This document shows, one piece after another, positions 40,799 through 48,966 of a DNA stretch of 64,000 bases. Numbering within the stretch: the stretch's first letter is position 1; each line of letters starts with the position of its first letter. The notes below the pieces were generated by a model, which saw only the letters and a program-made list of their open reading frames with translations, was not told the origin of the DNA and made no database searches. Source of the DNA: a virus. The DNA lies in IMG/VR virus record IMGVR_UViG_3300017773_000002, positions 24,454-88,453 of that record. The stretch is one strand, 5' to 3'. Made by a program: the position numbers and the translations under genes.

Positions 40799-41317
40799 AT
40801 GCCTAGAAAACCAATGACAGAAGAACAACGTGCAGCTGCGGTCGAGAGACTTGCAAAAGCACGTGAAGCTCGGGGTCACGATGGATCTAAGTCAGTACAT
40901 GAAAATCTTCGTGACATGGATAAGGATAGTCCTATACATTGGAAGAAGGTGAAGGGTTGGATAACGGAAATACAGACTGAGTTGAAATCAACTAAGGCTA
41001 AGAAAACATCCAAGGACAGAAAAGAACGTGCAGAATATATTAATCTGGAAGTTTACCTTTCTAATCTTAAGAAGTATATTGCGAGTGGTATCTACCATGA
41101 CTCTCGTTATGGTCGACACCGTGAAGGTCGCATGAATACTGTAGTCCGTACCCTAGCATACCATCCAGATGGATTTCCTAAAAGAACAGTAGGATTTTAT
41201 TACCCTGATCTTGGTGGACAAGTCTGGACAAAGGAGATGGATGATGAGTATAAAAGAAGTAGAAGTCTCGAAAGGAACCGAGGACGAAAACAAGTTTCTG
41301 AACAAGAAAGCGTTTAG
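40799..41317 (+). CDS. conserved phage protein
   Basis: The 172 residues begin MPRKPMTEEQRAAAVERLAK, a helical basic segment I recall from marine T4-like phages, and end with VGFYYPDLGGQVWTKEMDD. It overlaps the next gene by 77 bases in another frame. Possibly nucleic-acid-binding. No named activity. Confidence 0.6.
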   Translation: MPRKPMTEEQRAAAVERLAKAREARGHDGSKSVHENLRDMDKDSPIHWKKVKGWITEIQTELKSTKAKKTSKDRKERAEYINLEVYLSNLKKYIASGIYHDSRYGRHREGRMNTVVRTLAYHPDGFPKRTVGFYYPDLGGQVWTKEMDDEYKRSRSLERNRGRKQVSEQESV

Positions 41318-41507
41318 TAAACTTATAGAGACCACAGTTTTCACAAAGAGACTTAGTTACATGGATGCTATATTACACGTATGTGAGAAAAACAATATTG
41401 AACCCGAAGATGTCAAACGGTACCTCAATAAAGCTATTCTCGAAAATGTTGAAGCTGAGGCAAGATCTTTGAATTTCTTGCCAAAGATGAATACATTAGA
41501 TGTATAA
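41241..41507 (+). CDS. 33: late promoter transcription accessory protein (gp33-like)
   Basis: ATG 41241 (or 41244) follows AAGGAG. The 88 residues match the layout of T4 gp33: an acidic start, a helical LSYMDAILHVCEKNNIEPEDV region corresponding to the core SYLEATTAFLEEN of T4 gp33, and a C-terminal EAEARSLNFLPKMNTLDV where T4 ends with a similar TNTLDF motif. gp33 links the sliding clamp to RNA polymerase for late transcription. This agrees with the many TATAAATA boxes here. Confidence 0.75.
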   Translation: MMSIKEVEVSKGTEDENKFLNKKAFSKLIETTVFTKRLSYMDAILHVCEKNNIEPEDVKRYLNKAILENVEAEARSLNFLPKMNTLDV

Positions 41508-41562
41508 ATATAGTAGTAAACGCCAAATAATAGTTTACAAAACATACGATGTGTGGTATAAT
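41503..41562 (+). promoter_or_regulatory. late box and early/middle promoter upstream of gene 32
   Basis: TATAAATA at 41503-41510 overlaps the gp33 stop region, and a sigma70-like promoter follows: TTTACA (41534-41539), 17-base spacer, TATAAT (41557-41562). Together they give early and late expression of the single-stranded DNA-binding protein. Confidence 0.82.
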
Positions 41563-41608
41563 AAACCACAATACAATTTAATACACTGTTAATACTAAGG
41601 AAATATAT

Positions 41609-42529
41609 ATGTCTTTTGCAAGTCTAAAGTCCAATTCTATGGACATCTCAAAACTCGTCAGTGCCGCAAACGAAGCGTCTGGCGCAACTCAACAAACCAA
41701 TAAGTACCAAGACGACCGTATCTGGAAACCCACTGTAGATGATTCTGGTAATGGCTATGCTGTTATTCGTTTCTTGCCTGCGATGGAAGGTATGGAGCTC
41801 CCTTGGGTTCGATACTGGGATCACGGTTTTAAGGGACCAACTGGTAAGTGGTATATCGAAAAGTCTTTGACCAGTATTGGTCAGAATGATCCTGTAGGTG
41901 AGTTAAACTCACGACTATGGAACTCAGGTATTGAGGAGGATAAGGAAACTGCTCGTAAACAAAAGCGTCGGTTACACTACGTCTCTAACATATTGGTGTT
42001 GAATGATCCTTCAAACCCATCTAACAATGGAAAGGTCTTTATGTACCAGTATGGTAAGAAGATCTTTGATAAGATTATGGATTTGATGCAACCAGAATTC
42101 CCTGGCGAAACTCCAGTAAACCCATTTGACCATGAGAGTGGTGCAAACTTTGAACTTAAGATTCGGAATGTTGCCGGTTATCGTAACTATGACAAATCAG
42201 AGTTCAAGTCTCCTTCTGCATTATTAGAAGGTAATGAGACTGCACTTACGACTGCATACAACTCTATGCACGAAATCTCAGAATATGCAGATTCTAGTCA
42301 GTATAAGTCTTATGATGAGTTAAAGCAAAAACTAGAGATGGTCCTTGGGCTGTCTACTGGTGTTGGTTCAACTGTTAAGAATGAGTCCTTGAGTCAGTCC
42401 GCTGAGTCTGCTCCTCTTAAAGCAGTAGGAGAACCTACTATTGTTGAAGCACCCACACCAGAGATTCAGTCTGCCTCTGATGAGGAAGACACTCTATCTT
42501 ACTTTGCTAAGATGGCCGCTGAAGATTAA
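41609..42529 (+). CDS. 32: single-stranded DNA-binding protein (gp32)
   Basis: The 306 residues follow the gp32 plan: a basic/polar N-terminal cooperativity region (SFASLKSNSMDISKL), an OB-type core with RFLPAMEGMELPWVRYWDHGF, RRLHYVSNILVLNDPSNPSN and GKVFMYQYGKKIFDKI, then an acidic C-terminus. The zinc-binding Cys of T4 gp32 are absent, as in marine T4-like relatives. It coats single-stranded DNA in replication and recombination and recruits partners by its acidic tail. Confidence 0.93.
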   Translation: MSFASLKSNSMDISKLVSAANEASGATQQTNKYQDDRIWKPTVDDSGNGYAVIRFLPAMEGMELPWVRYWDHGFKGPTGKWYIEKSLTSIGQNDPVGELNSRLWNSGIEEDKETARKQKRRLHYVSNILVLNDPSNPSNNGKVFMYQYGKKIFDKIMDLMQPEFPGETPVNPFDHESGANFELKIRNVAGYRNYDKSEFKSPSALLEGNETALTTAYNSMHEISEYADSSQYKSYDELKQKLEMVLGLSTGVGSTVKNESLSQSAESAPLKAVGEPTIVEAPTPEIQSASDEEDTLSYFAKMAAED

Positions 42530-42553
42530 TTTTCGGTGTCATGTGTTACGAAG

Positions 42554-42579
42554 AGGGACTCGAAAGAGTCCCTTTTTTT
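42554..42579 (+). terminator. rho-independent terminator after gene 32
   Basis: Stem AGGGACTC (42554-42561) and GAGTCCCT (42566-42573) with GAAA tetraloop, followed by seven T. It separates the convergent gene 32 and tape-measure genes. Confidence 0.92.
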
Positions 42580-44266
42580 ATGCAGTTCTTGTTCCCATAA
42601 ATGGGTCCATAGAATCGTGTGAAGATAAACCATTACTCACAAAACTAGTACTATTGTTATTAGTATTGTTTGTGGAATTATTGGAGGGTGCGAATACTGC
42701 GTTTCCTCCAGTTTTATTTGCGGCAATTTGACTGGCGGTATCAGCACCTTCTTTCATTCTTGGTGCTTGTGTGGGGACTGGTTTAGCTATGGATGACACC
42801 ACACTAATTTTCTTTATATCTTCTGCCGAAAATGAGTCTAGTCCTGAACCAAAATCTAGACTTGGATAACCATCAAATATTTCTTGACCAAACTTACCAC
42901 CCTTTTTGGCAGCTTCTAACATAGGAATGGTGAAACCAAGTGTTTTACCTAAATCTTTTACCGAATCCTTTACATCACCATAATCCACATCGGACAATCC
43001 TTCTAACGAGGAGGTCAAACCTGAGATAGTTTTTGATATATCTTTTAAACCATTTAGATTATCTGCATTTAGAGTAGATAGCGGTTGCAATCCTTTATAC
43101 ACTTGTGTAAATACATCATCGTCATCTGAGGATCCAAACAGTCCCGTCACAAAATCTATGACTTTAGTGATGCCTTTGGCGCCCATGAGTGCAACCATTC
43201 CTAAACCGACAGCTCCCATACTATCTGCTACAGAGGATAAATTCTCACCATTTATACCAGCTAATGCTCCGAGACCCGTCGCCATATTGGTTAGTATATC
43301 TTTAAGACCAGTACCATCAGCTCCCAACGCTGCCATTACGTCTGTTACACCAACTAATGCTGTTAAAAATCCAGCTAAACCAACTCCAAATAAAGGTAGT
43401 CCTATTGCCGCGGCACTTCCAAATGCAGTTCCGAGTGCCAGTAAACCACCCAATGCTACCAAAGATTTTGCATCAAAAGCATTTAATCCTTGACCTAAAC
43501 TGGTCATAATTTTCGCTAAAGAAGATCCGTCTGTATTTAACATAGACATCCCTTTATCGCCTAACGCTAAACCACCGAAGAACGCACTCAAACCAGCACC
43601 AAAGAATCCCATTTTAAGAGCCCCTTTCATACTACCAAACTTTGCTCCTATTGCAGCAACTGCGCCCATTTTGAGTAAACCTTCCGTGGGAGTTTCTGCA
43701 AAGGCTTCCCCAAGAGTGATCATACTCTTTTTGGTTGATGACATATCTGTACCAATCATAGCTTGAGCTTTATCACCAAGGGACAATCCAGTGAAAAATG
43801 CACCAATACCAAAACCTAATGCACCAAGTGTTGCGACTGCACCCAATCCTTTCATGGCAAATCCAAGACCAGCACCCACTCCAGCTCCAACACTAGATCC
43901 AAAACCGCCCGAATTATTAACAGTTTTCGATTTATCTACGGTCTTGTTTGAAACCTTTCCTCCGCCTTGAATTCCTTCTATAGCCTTGAGTAACCTACTC
44001 TCGAAAGTTTCCCTATCTTTCTTTTCTTCTAGATCATCTCCAGTTTCTTTACCTTCTTGAAATCCTCTTATTGCCTTTAGTATACCACGATTACTTTTTT
44101 CTATTGATTTGATTAAATCATTGGCGAATATGGATCGAACAGCAGAATCACGTACACGACCGGATATAATGTGTATGCCCATGTCTATGGTGCCTACCTT
44201 TTCTAGCATCTTATCAGTAGTGATCTTCTGGGATTCTAGTTGTTGTGCTATTTTTTTAAGGCTCAT
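42578..44266 (-). CDS. probable tail tape-measure protein (gp29-like role)
   Basis: The 562 residues have a helical charged N-terminus and a Gly/Ala-rich hydrophobic centre with three related repeats: GFGIGAFFTGLSLGDKAQAM, then FGAGLSAFFGGLALGDKGMS, then GVGLAGFLTALVGVTDVMAA, each followed by a Thr/Asp-rich linker. The end is Asn/Ser-rich. Length is close to T4 gp29 (about 590), which sets the tail length, and it directly follows the putative tail chaperone pair, the usual tape-measure position. ATG 44266 is preceded by AAGGATAAGA. Confidence 0.72.
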   Translation of the reverse strand: MSLKKIAQQLESQKITTDKMLEKVGTIDMGIHIISGRVRDSAVRSIFANDLIKSIEKSNRGILKAIRGFQEGKETGDDLEEKKDRETFESRLLKAIEGIQGGGKVSNKTVDKSKTVNNSGGFGSSVGAGVGAGLGFAMKGLGAVATLGALGFGIGAFFTGLSLGDKAQAMIGTDMSSTKKSMITLGEAFAETPTEGLLKMGAVAAIGAKFGSMKGALKMGFFGAGLSAFFGGLALGDKGMSMLNTDGSSLAKIMTSLGQGLNAFDAKSLVALGGLLALGTAFGSAAAIGLPLFGVGLAGFLTALVGVTDVMAALGADGTGLKDILTNMATGLGALAGINGENLSSVADSMGAVGLGMVALMGAKGITKVIDFVTGLFGSSDDDDVFTQVYKGLQPLSTLNADNLNGLKDISKTISGLTSSLEGLSDVDYGDVKDSVKDLGKTLGFTIPMLEAAKKGGKFGQEIFDGYPSLDFGSGLDSFSAEDIKKISVVSSIAKPVPTQAPRMKEGADTASQIAANKTGGNAVFAPSNNSTNNTNNNSTSFVSNGLSSHDSMDPFMGTRTA

Positions 44267-44269
44267 TTC

Positions 44270-44452
44270 TTATCCTTGTTGCTTGGCCCTTTGATTTTTT
44301 TCGTTGATATCGTCCATCAACATTGTTAGGTAAATCTCTCTCTCCCAAGGTATCATTCCTTCCACTTCGTTCAACGAGTAATTAAAATTATTTAACAGTT
44401 GGAAATTTACCTGATAATAATTAGTCAAAGTGTCGTGAGAGAGATTTATCAA
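44270..44452 (-). CDS. tail assembly chaperone extension, probably made by -1 frameshift
   Basis: This 60-codon frame has no ATG: it begins at TTG 44452 inside the slippery run, with no ribosome site nearby. It encodes a helical domain (NYYQVNFQLLNNFNYSLNEV, then GMIPWEREIYLTMLM) ending just before the tape-measure ATG. Position and content match the T half of lambda G/GT-type chaperones. I infer that ribosomes slipping -1 at 44452-44458 fuse it to the gp26-like protein. An independent weak TTG start remains possible. Confidence 0.65.
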   Translation of the reverse strand: MINLSHDTLTNYYQVNFQLLNNFNYSLNEVEGMIPWEREIYLTMLMDDINEKNQRAKQQG

Positions 44453-45156
44453 AAAAAATCGTCCATGCCTCTTAATGTTTTCTTATTATTATGATTACAA
44501 GATTCACATTTGAATTCCACATCCTTTGATAAGGTTGGTATGGAAACAGCAAACTGTGATATCTTTTCGAATTGATCCGTTGTCATAGATTCTAAGAAGT
44601 TTATAATTTCTTCTTGGGGTTCATCTTTTATAGAGATTCTTTCATCATCTGTTAATACAGAATCCATACAACTAACGACCAGATGAAGTAAAGCTTCTGT
44701 TGCAGTATTACTATCTAATAGTTCTTGATTTGATAAAAAATCTTCATATGTGGGAAACTTCATCTTTACAACAATATCGTCTGTTACAGCTATAGTCATG
44801 TCGGGCATATCACCAACAACTTCAACTTCGTCCAGATCAATATTTACTTCATTATCAGTCTCACACTCTTCACATTTCATCAACACCGTAGAAACTTCTC
44901 CTACAGATTTAGAACGAATTTTAGTAAACATATAATCAACATCAAATGTTGATAGAGTCTCCTCAATTTTATCCTCAACACAGATATTAATTGTATTGAC
45001 TATAGATCTTAATAGATCTCCTCTATTCTGTGACTCAAAAGCTATGAGTAAATTCTTTTGTTCCTTAACTAGGAATGGTCTGTAAATAACCTTCTGTCCT
45101 GACGAAGGTATTGTCATTTCATATGTGGGTGTTGAGTTTAACTTTGGTAATGCCAT
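44449..45156 (-). CDS. 26: gp26-like baseplate hub assembly protein / tail chaperone
   Basis: The 235 residues begin MALPKLNSTPTYEMTIPSSG and continue VIYRPFLVKEQKNLLIA, the start of marine T4-like gp26-type proteins. Two CxxC pairs (MKCEECETDN and FKCESCNHNN) suggest a zinc site. The end, GMDDFF, lies on a T8 run that allows -1 frameshifting. Position before the tape-measure gene suggests it acts as the short form of a tail chaperone pair. It is in a minus-strand late group. Confidence 0.72.
   Translation of the reverse strand: MALPKLNSTPTYEMTIPSSGQKVIYRPFLVKEQKNLLIAFESQNRGDLLRSIVNTINICVEDKIEETLSTFDVDYMFTKIRSKSVGEVSTVLMKCEECETDNEVNIDLDEVEVVGDMPDMTIAVTDDIVVKMKFPTYEDFLSNQELLDSNTATEALLHLVVSCMDSVLTDDERISIKDEPQEEIINFLESMTTDQFEKISQFAVSIPTLSKDVEFKCESCNHNNKKTLRGMDDFF
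44452..44458 (-). other. putative -1 programmed ribosomal frameshift site (T TTT TTT)
   Basis: On the minus strand the coding end reads GAC GAT TTT TTT TGA. Eight T in a row give the heptamer T TTT TTT immediately before the stop. A slip of -1 bypasses the TGA and continues in the frame of 44452-44270. No strong downstream hairpin was seen by eye. Confidence 0.65.
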
Positions 45157-45175
45157 TTTATAAATCCTATATAAT

Positions 45176-45940
45176 TTAAATTATTCCACCGGATAGACTT
45201 ATTTTAGGAGAGAATAGACCTCTTTCATCTTTGATCACTCTCCAGTTTGTGTATGAAAATTGTACACTAACTTCTACTAATCCATCCGCATCATTTGATA
45301 GCTCGATACTACTTATAGTTGTCGGAAAGGCATCTACAAGTTCTACGCTGTATATTGATGCTCCCAACAAATCAAAATCTATACTTAAAGGTCCTAGATC
45401 AAAACCCACTCTCATAATAGGTTTTCTTAATTGGTGGATTTTGATCGGAGATACATAATCATTTTTGTATGCTACTGTTCCTTTTCTTAATGGGTTTCTA
45501 GTATTTCCTATTTCCTCGGTCTTTCTTTTTTCATTTTCTATGGACTCTGGTGTTTGTTCTGTGTCTGTAGAAGCTTCTTTAGATTGCAATGCCGCATCTG
45601 ATAATCTTTCTTCTCCTACCATAACTCTTCTCCAAGAGTCAAAATATTTCTTTATTCCATAGTCATTCAACGCATAAAATGTCATGCTGACATCGTCTAC
45701 CGCAAAACCATTAACTACCTTTTCGTTAAATAGTCCCATTTGCCGATCTAAGGTGAGTATTTGTTTGCCAGGCATGGATACATTCTTACATAGAATATTA
45801 GCATCTCTTGGGTCCAAACCTGATAGTTTGGATTTGTTATTTATTCCTACTGTCGTGGGCATCTCTACCGAATACTGATTGGTCACAGCAATTCCATTTT
45901 TGGATATTAGTGCACCTTTTAGTTGTTCTATTCCAGCCAT
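45176..45940 (-). CDS. tail tube-family baseplate protein (gp19/gp54-like)
   Basis: The 254 residues have the tube-protein plan: NQYSVEMPT near the start, ANILCKNVSMPGKQI then DVSMTFYALNDYGIKKYFDSW, later YSVELVDAFPTTISSIELS and VEVSVQFSYTNWR. These match the order in T4 gp19 (C.A.ALP, VTV.ND....F..W, V.LALDYW). With gp48 encoded 1.2 kb away on the opposite strand, I favour the gp54 tube initiator rather than the major tube protein, but the length is below T4 gp54 (about 320). Confidence 0.68.
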   Translation of the reverse strand: MAGIEQLKGALISKNGIAVTNQYSVEMPTTVGINNKSKLSGLDPRDANILCKNVSMPGKQILTLDRQMGLFNEKVVNGFAVDDVSMTFYALNDYGIKKYFDSWRRVMVGEERLSDAALQSKEASTDTEQTPESIENEKRKTEEIGNTRNPLRKGTVAYKNDYVSPIKIHQLRKPIMRVGFDLGPLSIDFDLLGASIYSVELVDAFPTTISSIELSNDADGLVEVSVQFSYTNWRVIKDERGLFSPKISLSGGII

Positions 45941-45943
45941 TTA

Positions 45944-46531
45944 TTAACCCACCATCTTTTGAGAGTCGTTATATACTTTGAAGTTGTTCGCTTTACGGAA
46001 GTCTGCGGTTGGTAGAAATGTTGCGATTTCCCACTCAGGTGCAGGCACTAATGCGAACTGCGATTTTACCTGTTTATTCAGGTAATGTTTTACACATGGT
46101 TTATAATACTTCAACTTAGAAGAACTTTGTAAAAGAGAATACTGCGCCTTGAACCGTGTGGTGCTATTGAATGCCTTGTTAGTGGTAATACCCATCAATC
46201 CATCTAACATCTTTGCACGTAGTATAGGCGGTAAGTAATGTAGGTTCAAACCTAAAAAACCACCCTCCGCCGGGCCAATGACAACAACCAAGGGGAACAG
46301 ATCGTAATACGGAAGAGTATCCTTATGCTTGGGATCGTATTGAAACATGTACATACTACCCACAATCTCATTACTGGTTCTTTTCAAAGGTTCTTCTTTC
46401 ATCAACGCTTCTCGGTTGATACTACGAAGGTTCTTAGCCTTCTTTTGAAACCAAGCACGAGATTCTCTGGTACGGGGAGTTATGCCCGCCTTGAACGCTT
46501 GAAGTTCTAACCTGTTGAATATATTTGACAC
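45944..46531 (-). CDS. conserved T4-like structural-type protein
   Basis: The 195 residues begin MSNIFNRLELQAFKAGI and contain GSMYMFQYDPKHKDTLPYYD followed by LFPLVVVIGPAEGGFLGLN and LHYLPPILRAKMLDGL, blocks that look highly conserved and that I recall from marine T4-like phages next to gp4. Exact role is unknown to me; neck, head-completion or baseplate roles are possible from context. Confidence 0.65.
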   Translation of the reverse strand: MSNIFNRLELQAFKAGITPRTRESRAWFQKKAKNLRSINREALMKEEPLKRTSNEIVGSMYMFQYDPKHKDTLPYYDLFPLVVVIGPAEGGFLGLNLHYLPPILRAKMLDGLMGITTNKAFNSTTRFKAQYSLLQSSSKLKYYKPCVKHYLNKQVKSQFALVPAPEWEIATFLPTADFRKANNFKVYNDSQKMVG

Positions 46532-46559
46532 TATATAACTCTCTTAAAATCTATAGTTC

Positions 46560-46567
46560 TATTTATA
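46560..46567 (-). promoter_or_regulatory. T4-type late promoter on minus strand
   Basis: TATTTATA on the plus strand, i.e. TATAAATA facing the gene that starts at 46531, 29 bases away. Confidence 0.75.
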
Positions 46568-46586
46568 AGAATATTAAGATAATGTG

Positions 46587-47105
46587 TTATTTCTTTTTCT
46601 TCTTGCGAAATGGTGATAGGGGTTTAATGATTTTCTTGGTCTTAGGCCTCTGCGTAGATTTGGGCATGATACCCATCGCAGTTAGTTCCTTCTCGGTCCA
46701 CACTTCAAAGTGCCATCCTCGGTCCAGACAATACTCTCTTGCAGTCTTCCACTTAGATTGATTCTTAACGTATGTTAGACCCTCACTCAATAGTCTCTGA
46801 CGGGTCTTACCTCGACTACTTTCGGGTTTTTGTGTTTCTTTGAATGGCTTTACTTCAACTACGACAGTACGACCAGTGTCATATTTTATAACAAAATCGG
46901 TGTAATACCGATGCATCTGTTTGTCGGTCTCGCATATATATGGGATGATGAGTTCTTCAGATACCCATTGGACGACAGAACTATTGCTGTCGCACCATTT
47001 CATTACATGACGTTCCCACATACTGCGATACACAATATCATCTGAATTACCAGCATATTTTTTGGGGTTTAGTGGTTTGTATCTACCTTTATATGTTTTC
47101 ATCAT
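46587..47105 (-). CDS. 4: head completion protein gp4, nuclease-like fold
   Basis: Start at 47105 or 47102 (MMKTYKGRYKPLNP); an open extension upstream crosses the divergent promoter region and is not used. The 172 residues match T4 gp4: KYAGNSDDIVYRSMWERHVM, WCDSNSSVVQW, SEELIIPYI, YYTDFVIKYDTGRTVVVEVKP with a D...ExK nuclease-type core, and KWKTAREYCLDRGWHFEVW. gp4 completes the head after DNA packaging. The basic C-terminus PLSPFRKKKKK is notable. Confidence 0.88.
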   Translation of the reverse strand: MMKTYKGRYKPLNPKKYAGNSDDIVYRSMWERHVMKWCDSNSSVVQWVSEELIIPYICETDKQMHRYYTDFVIKYDTGRTVVVEVKPFKETQKPESSRGKTRQRLLSEGLTYVKNQSKWKTAREYCLDRGWHFEVWTEKELTAMGIMPKSTQRPKTKKIIKPLSPFRKKKKK

Positions 47106-47113
47106 AAATTGTG

Positions 47114-47138
47114 TATAAATAGTATTATAATATTTATA
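47114..47138. promoter_or_regulatory. back-to-back divergent T4-type late promoters
   Basis: TATAAATA on the plus strand at 47114-47121 (for gp48 at 47158) and on the minus strand at 47131-47138 (for gp4 at 47105). The two transcripts point past each other, so their start regions overlap. Confidence 0.82.
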
Positions 47139-47157
47139 ACCCACAAAGAGTAGTAAA

Positions 47158-48255
47158 ATGAGCGATACAGTAAATACTTCTGGAGATGAAAACGGACAAA
47201 AGGAAGAAGTTGAAGAAAAATTTTCTGACGATGAAATTTCAGGACCTTTATCATATCCCATAGATGAAGGTTCTCAATACAGCTCTAGGGTTGTTTTTAT
47301 GATAGGAGAAATTGTTCCTCCACAAGTATCAGGAAATACCTCTGCTGGTGATGCTTTGAAACAAGTTAGTAGTAGCATTGTCCAAAGAGGTAAGGAGGCC
47401 TCATCATCAGATGACAATAACAATAGGATTCTTGGTTTTTTGTCCGGTATTGCTGAAGATTTTACGTCAATATTAGATGATTCTAAAGTAAAAATTGTTA
47501 AAGGTTCTGATGGAAAGGACATTACACGAGAAAAGGGAACGGGATTTGACCCTAATACTAGAAAATTAACAGGAAAATCTATAAGCATATACTTACCTGT
47601 AGGATTCGCTTCTACTGACACATTAAACTATGAAAGTCCTCAATTAGGTGTTCTGGGAGCTTCCGTACAATCAGCAATAAATAGTGGTTCTGATTTGGCG
47701 TCCTCTACAAAAACGGGAATAATGGATCTGATAAGTTCATTTTCTACTGCTGAAGGTGGCGATCTCGCATCTTTAGGGATGACGAAACTAGCAAGTAAAG
47801 GTCCGGCAGAGGTTAGTTTAGGTGCTTCTGCGGCTTTAAGAGTTACTGCTGACCCAAATATAAGGACACTATTTAAAGGTGTCGGTGTTAGACAATTTCA
47901 ATTTCAATTTAAATTCATAGCTAAGTCCAAACAGGAAGCTGTGATGGTAGAAAATATAATAAAACGATTTAGATATTATTCTTATCCTGAGAGTATAACA
48001 TTGGGAGAGTCCATAGGTGCTGGTTTTAAATTTCCCAACCCTTTCAATATTGCAATAGAGTCTACTGACGAAACCGGAAAAATGGTAACAATTGGTCATA
48101 GAATATTGGGTTCATATCTAACAACTATAAACACAAACTATAACGCATCTTCAATGTCCTTTCATTCTGATGGCAGACCTGTAGAGATTGATCTGAGTCT
48201 TACATTCACAGAAGAGACTACCTTGAACAGAACAAAGATTAAGGAGGGTTTCTGA
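47158..48255 (+). CDS. 48: baseplate tail tube cap (gp48-like)
   Basis: The 365 residues have a variable acidic N-terminus, then a conserved C-terminal half: FKGVGVRQFQFQFKFIAKSK, EAVMVENIIKRFRYYSYPE, FNIAIE and GSYLTTINTNYNASSMSFHSD with VEIDLSLTFTEE. This last block matches gp48 of T4-like phages, which caps the baseplate and starts the tube. Length agrees with T4 gp48 (364). Late promoter upstream, and the stop overlaps gp53. Confidence 0.85.
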   Translation: MSDTVNTSGDENGQKEEVEEKFSDDEISGPLSYPIDEGSQYSSRVVFMIGEIVPPQVSGNTSAGDALKQVSSSIVQRGKEASSSDDNNNRILGFLSGIAEDFTSILDDSKVKIVKGSDGKDITREKGTGFDPNTRKLTGKSISIYLPVGFASTDTLNYESPQLGVLGASVQSAINSGSDLASSTKTGIMDLISSFSTAEGGDLASLGMTKLASKGPAEVSLGASAALRVTADPNIRTLFKGVGVRQFQFQFKFIAKSKQEAVMVENIIKRFRYYSYPESITLGESIGAGFKFPNPFNIAIESTDETGKMVTIGHRILGSYLTTINTNYNASSMSFHSDGRPVEIDLSLTFTEETTLNRTKIKEGF

Positions 48256-48959
48256 TGGCATATTTTAAAAATTTCCCGAAAGTAGGTTATCTATTTCAAG
48301 CAGAACCTGTGGTAATGACTAATCTGTCTGTGTACGCTGAAGTCATCGACGAAATTAGATTATCTTCGAGTTTTTATCAAGATTATTATATAAAAAATGG
48401 TGAGAGACCTGATCATATCGCATATAAAATGTATGATAATCCTCAACTTTATTGGGTATTTTATCTTATGAACCCAAAACTGAGGGAACAGGGTTGGCCT
48501 ATGTCTCAAGAAGAGGTAATGACTAAAGTTAAGAGGGATCACCCTAATCAAACATTCCGATTCATCACCAATACACCATCAAAATTGCATGTAGGTCAAG
48601 AGATAGAGGGGTATACTTCTGGATCTAAAGCTACTATACTACACATAAACTTGGATCTCGGTCAGGTAACTGTGGATTCGAATGAATCATTTGCGACAGA
48701 TCAATTGATAAAATTAGTTGAAAACAATTTAACTTACTCTTTCTTCTCTATAGAAAGTGAACATCTTGCTGCTCATCATTATACGTTAAACGGAGAAATA
48801 GTTGACGTAAATCCATATCTACCCGTGCCTGTTGATCATGTCAAAGTTACTAATTCGAATTTTTATATCAGTGAGAATGATAAACTAAAACAGATAAGAG
48901 TAATAAAACCAAGAAATATTAATACGGTTGTCAATGCATTCAGAGATGCCATAAGGTAA
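48255..48959 (+). CDS. 53: baseplate wedge protein gp53
   Basis: The 234 residues have the gp53 hallmark YKMYDNPQLYWVFYLMNPK followed by GWPMSQEEVM near residues 55-90 (in T4, NPQLYWVLLM and W..S..E), and end with NDKLKQIRVIKPRNINTVV. A central insertion with GQEIEGYTSGSKATIL makes it longer than T4 gp53 (196). gp53 joins the wedges around the hub. One-base overlap with gp48. Confidence 0.88.
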   Translation: MAYFKNFPKVGYLFQAEPVVMTNLSVYAEVIDEIRLSSSFYQDYYIKNGERPDHIAYKMYDNPQLYWVFYLMNPKLREQGWPMSQEEVMTKVKRDHPNQTFRFITNTPSKLHVGQEIEGYTSGSKATILHINLDLGQVTVDSNESFATDQLIKLVENNLTYSFFSIESEHLAAHHYTLNGEIVDVNPYLPVPVDHVKVTNSNFYISENDKLKQIRVIKPRNINTVVNAFRDAIR

Positions 48960-48966
48960 TTTTATA

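Noticed and set aside
41609-42529. Loss of zinc cysteines in gp32 as a novelty
   Set aside because: Zinc-less gp32 is, as I recall, usual in marine T4-like phages, so it is not reported as unusual.
47106-47261. N-terminal extension of gp4 to 47261
   Set aside because: It crosses two late promoters and the gp48 start and reads as low-complexity antisense; gp4 homology begins at MKTYKGRY.
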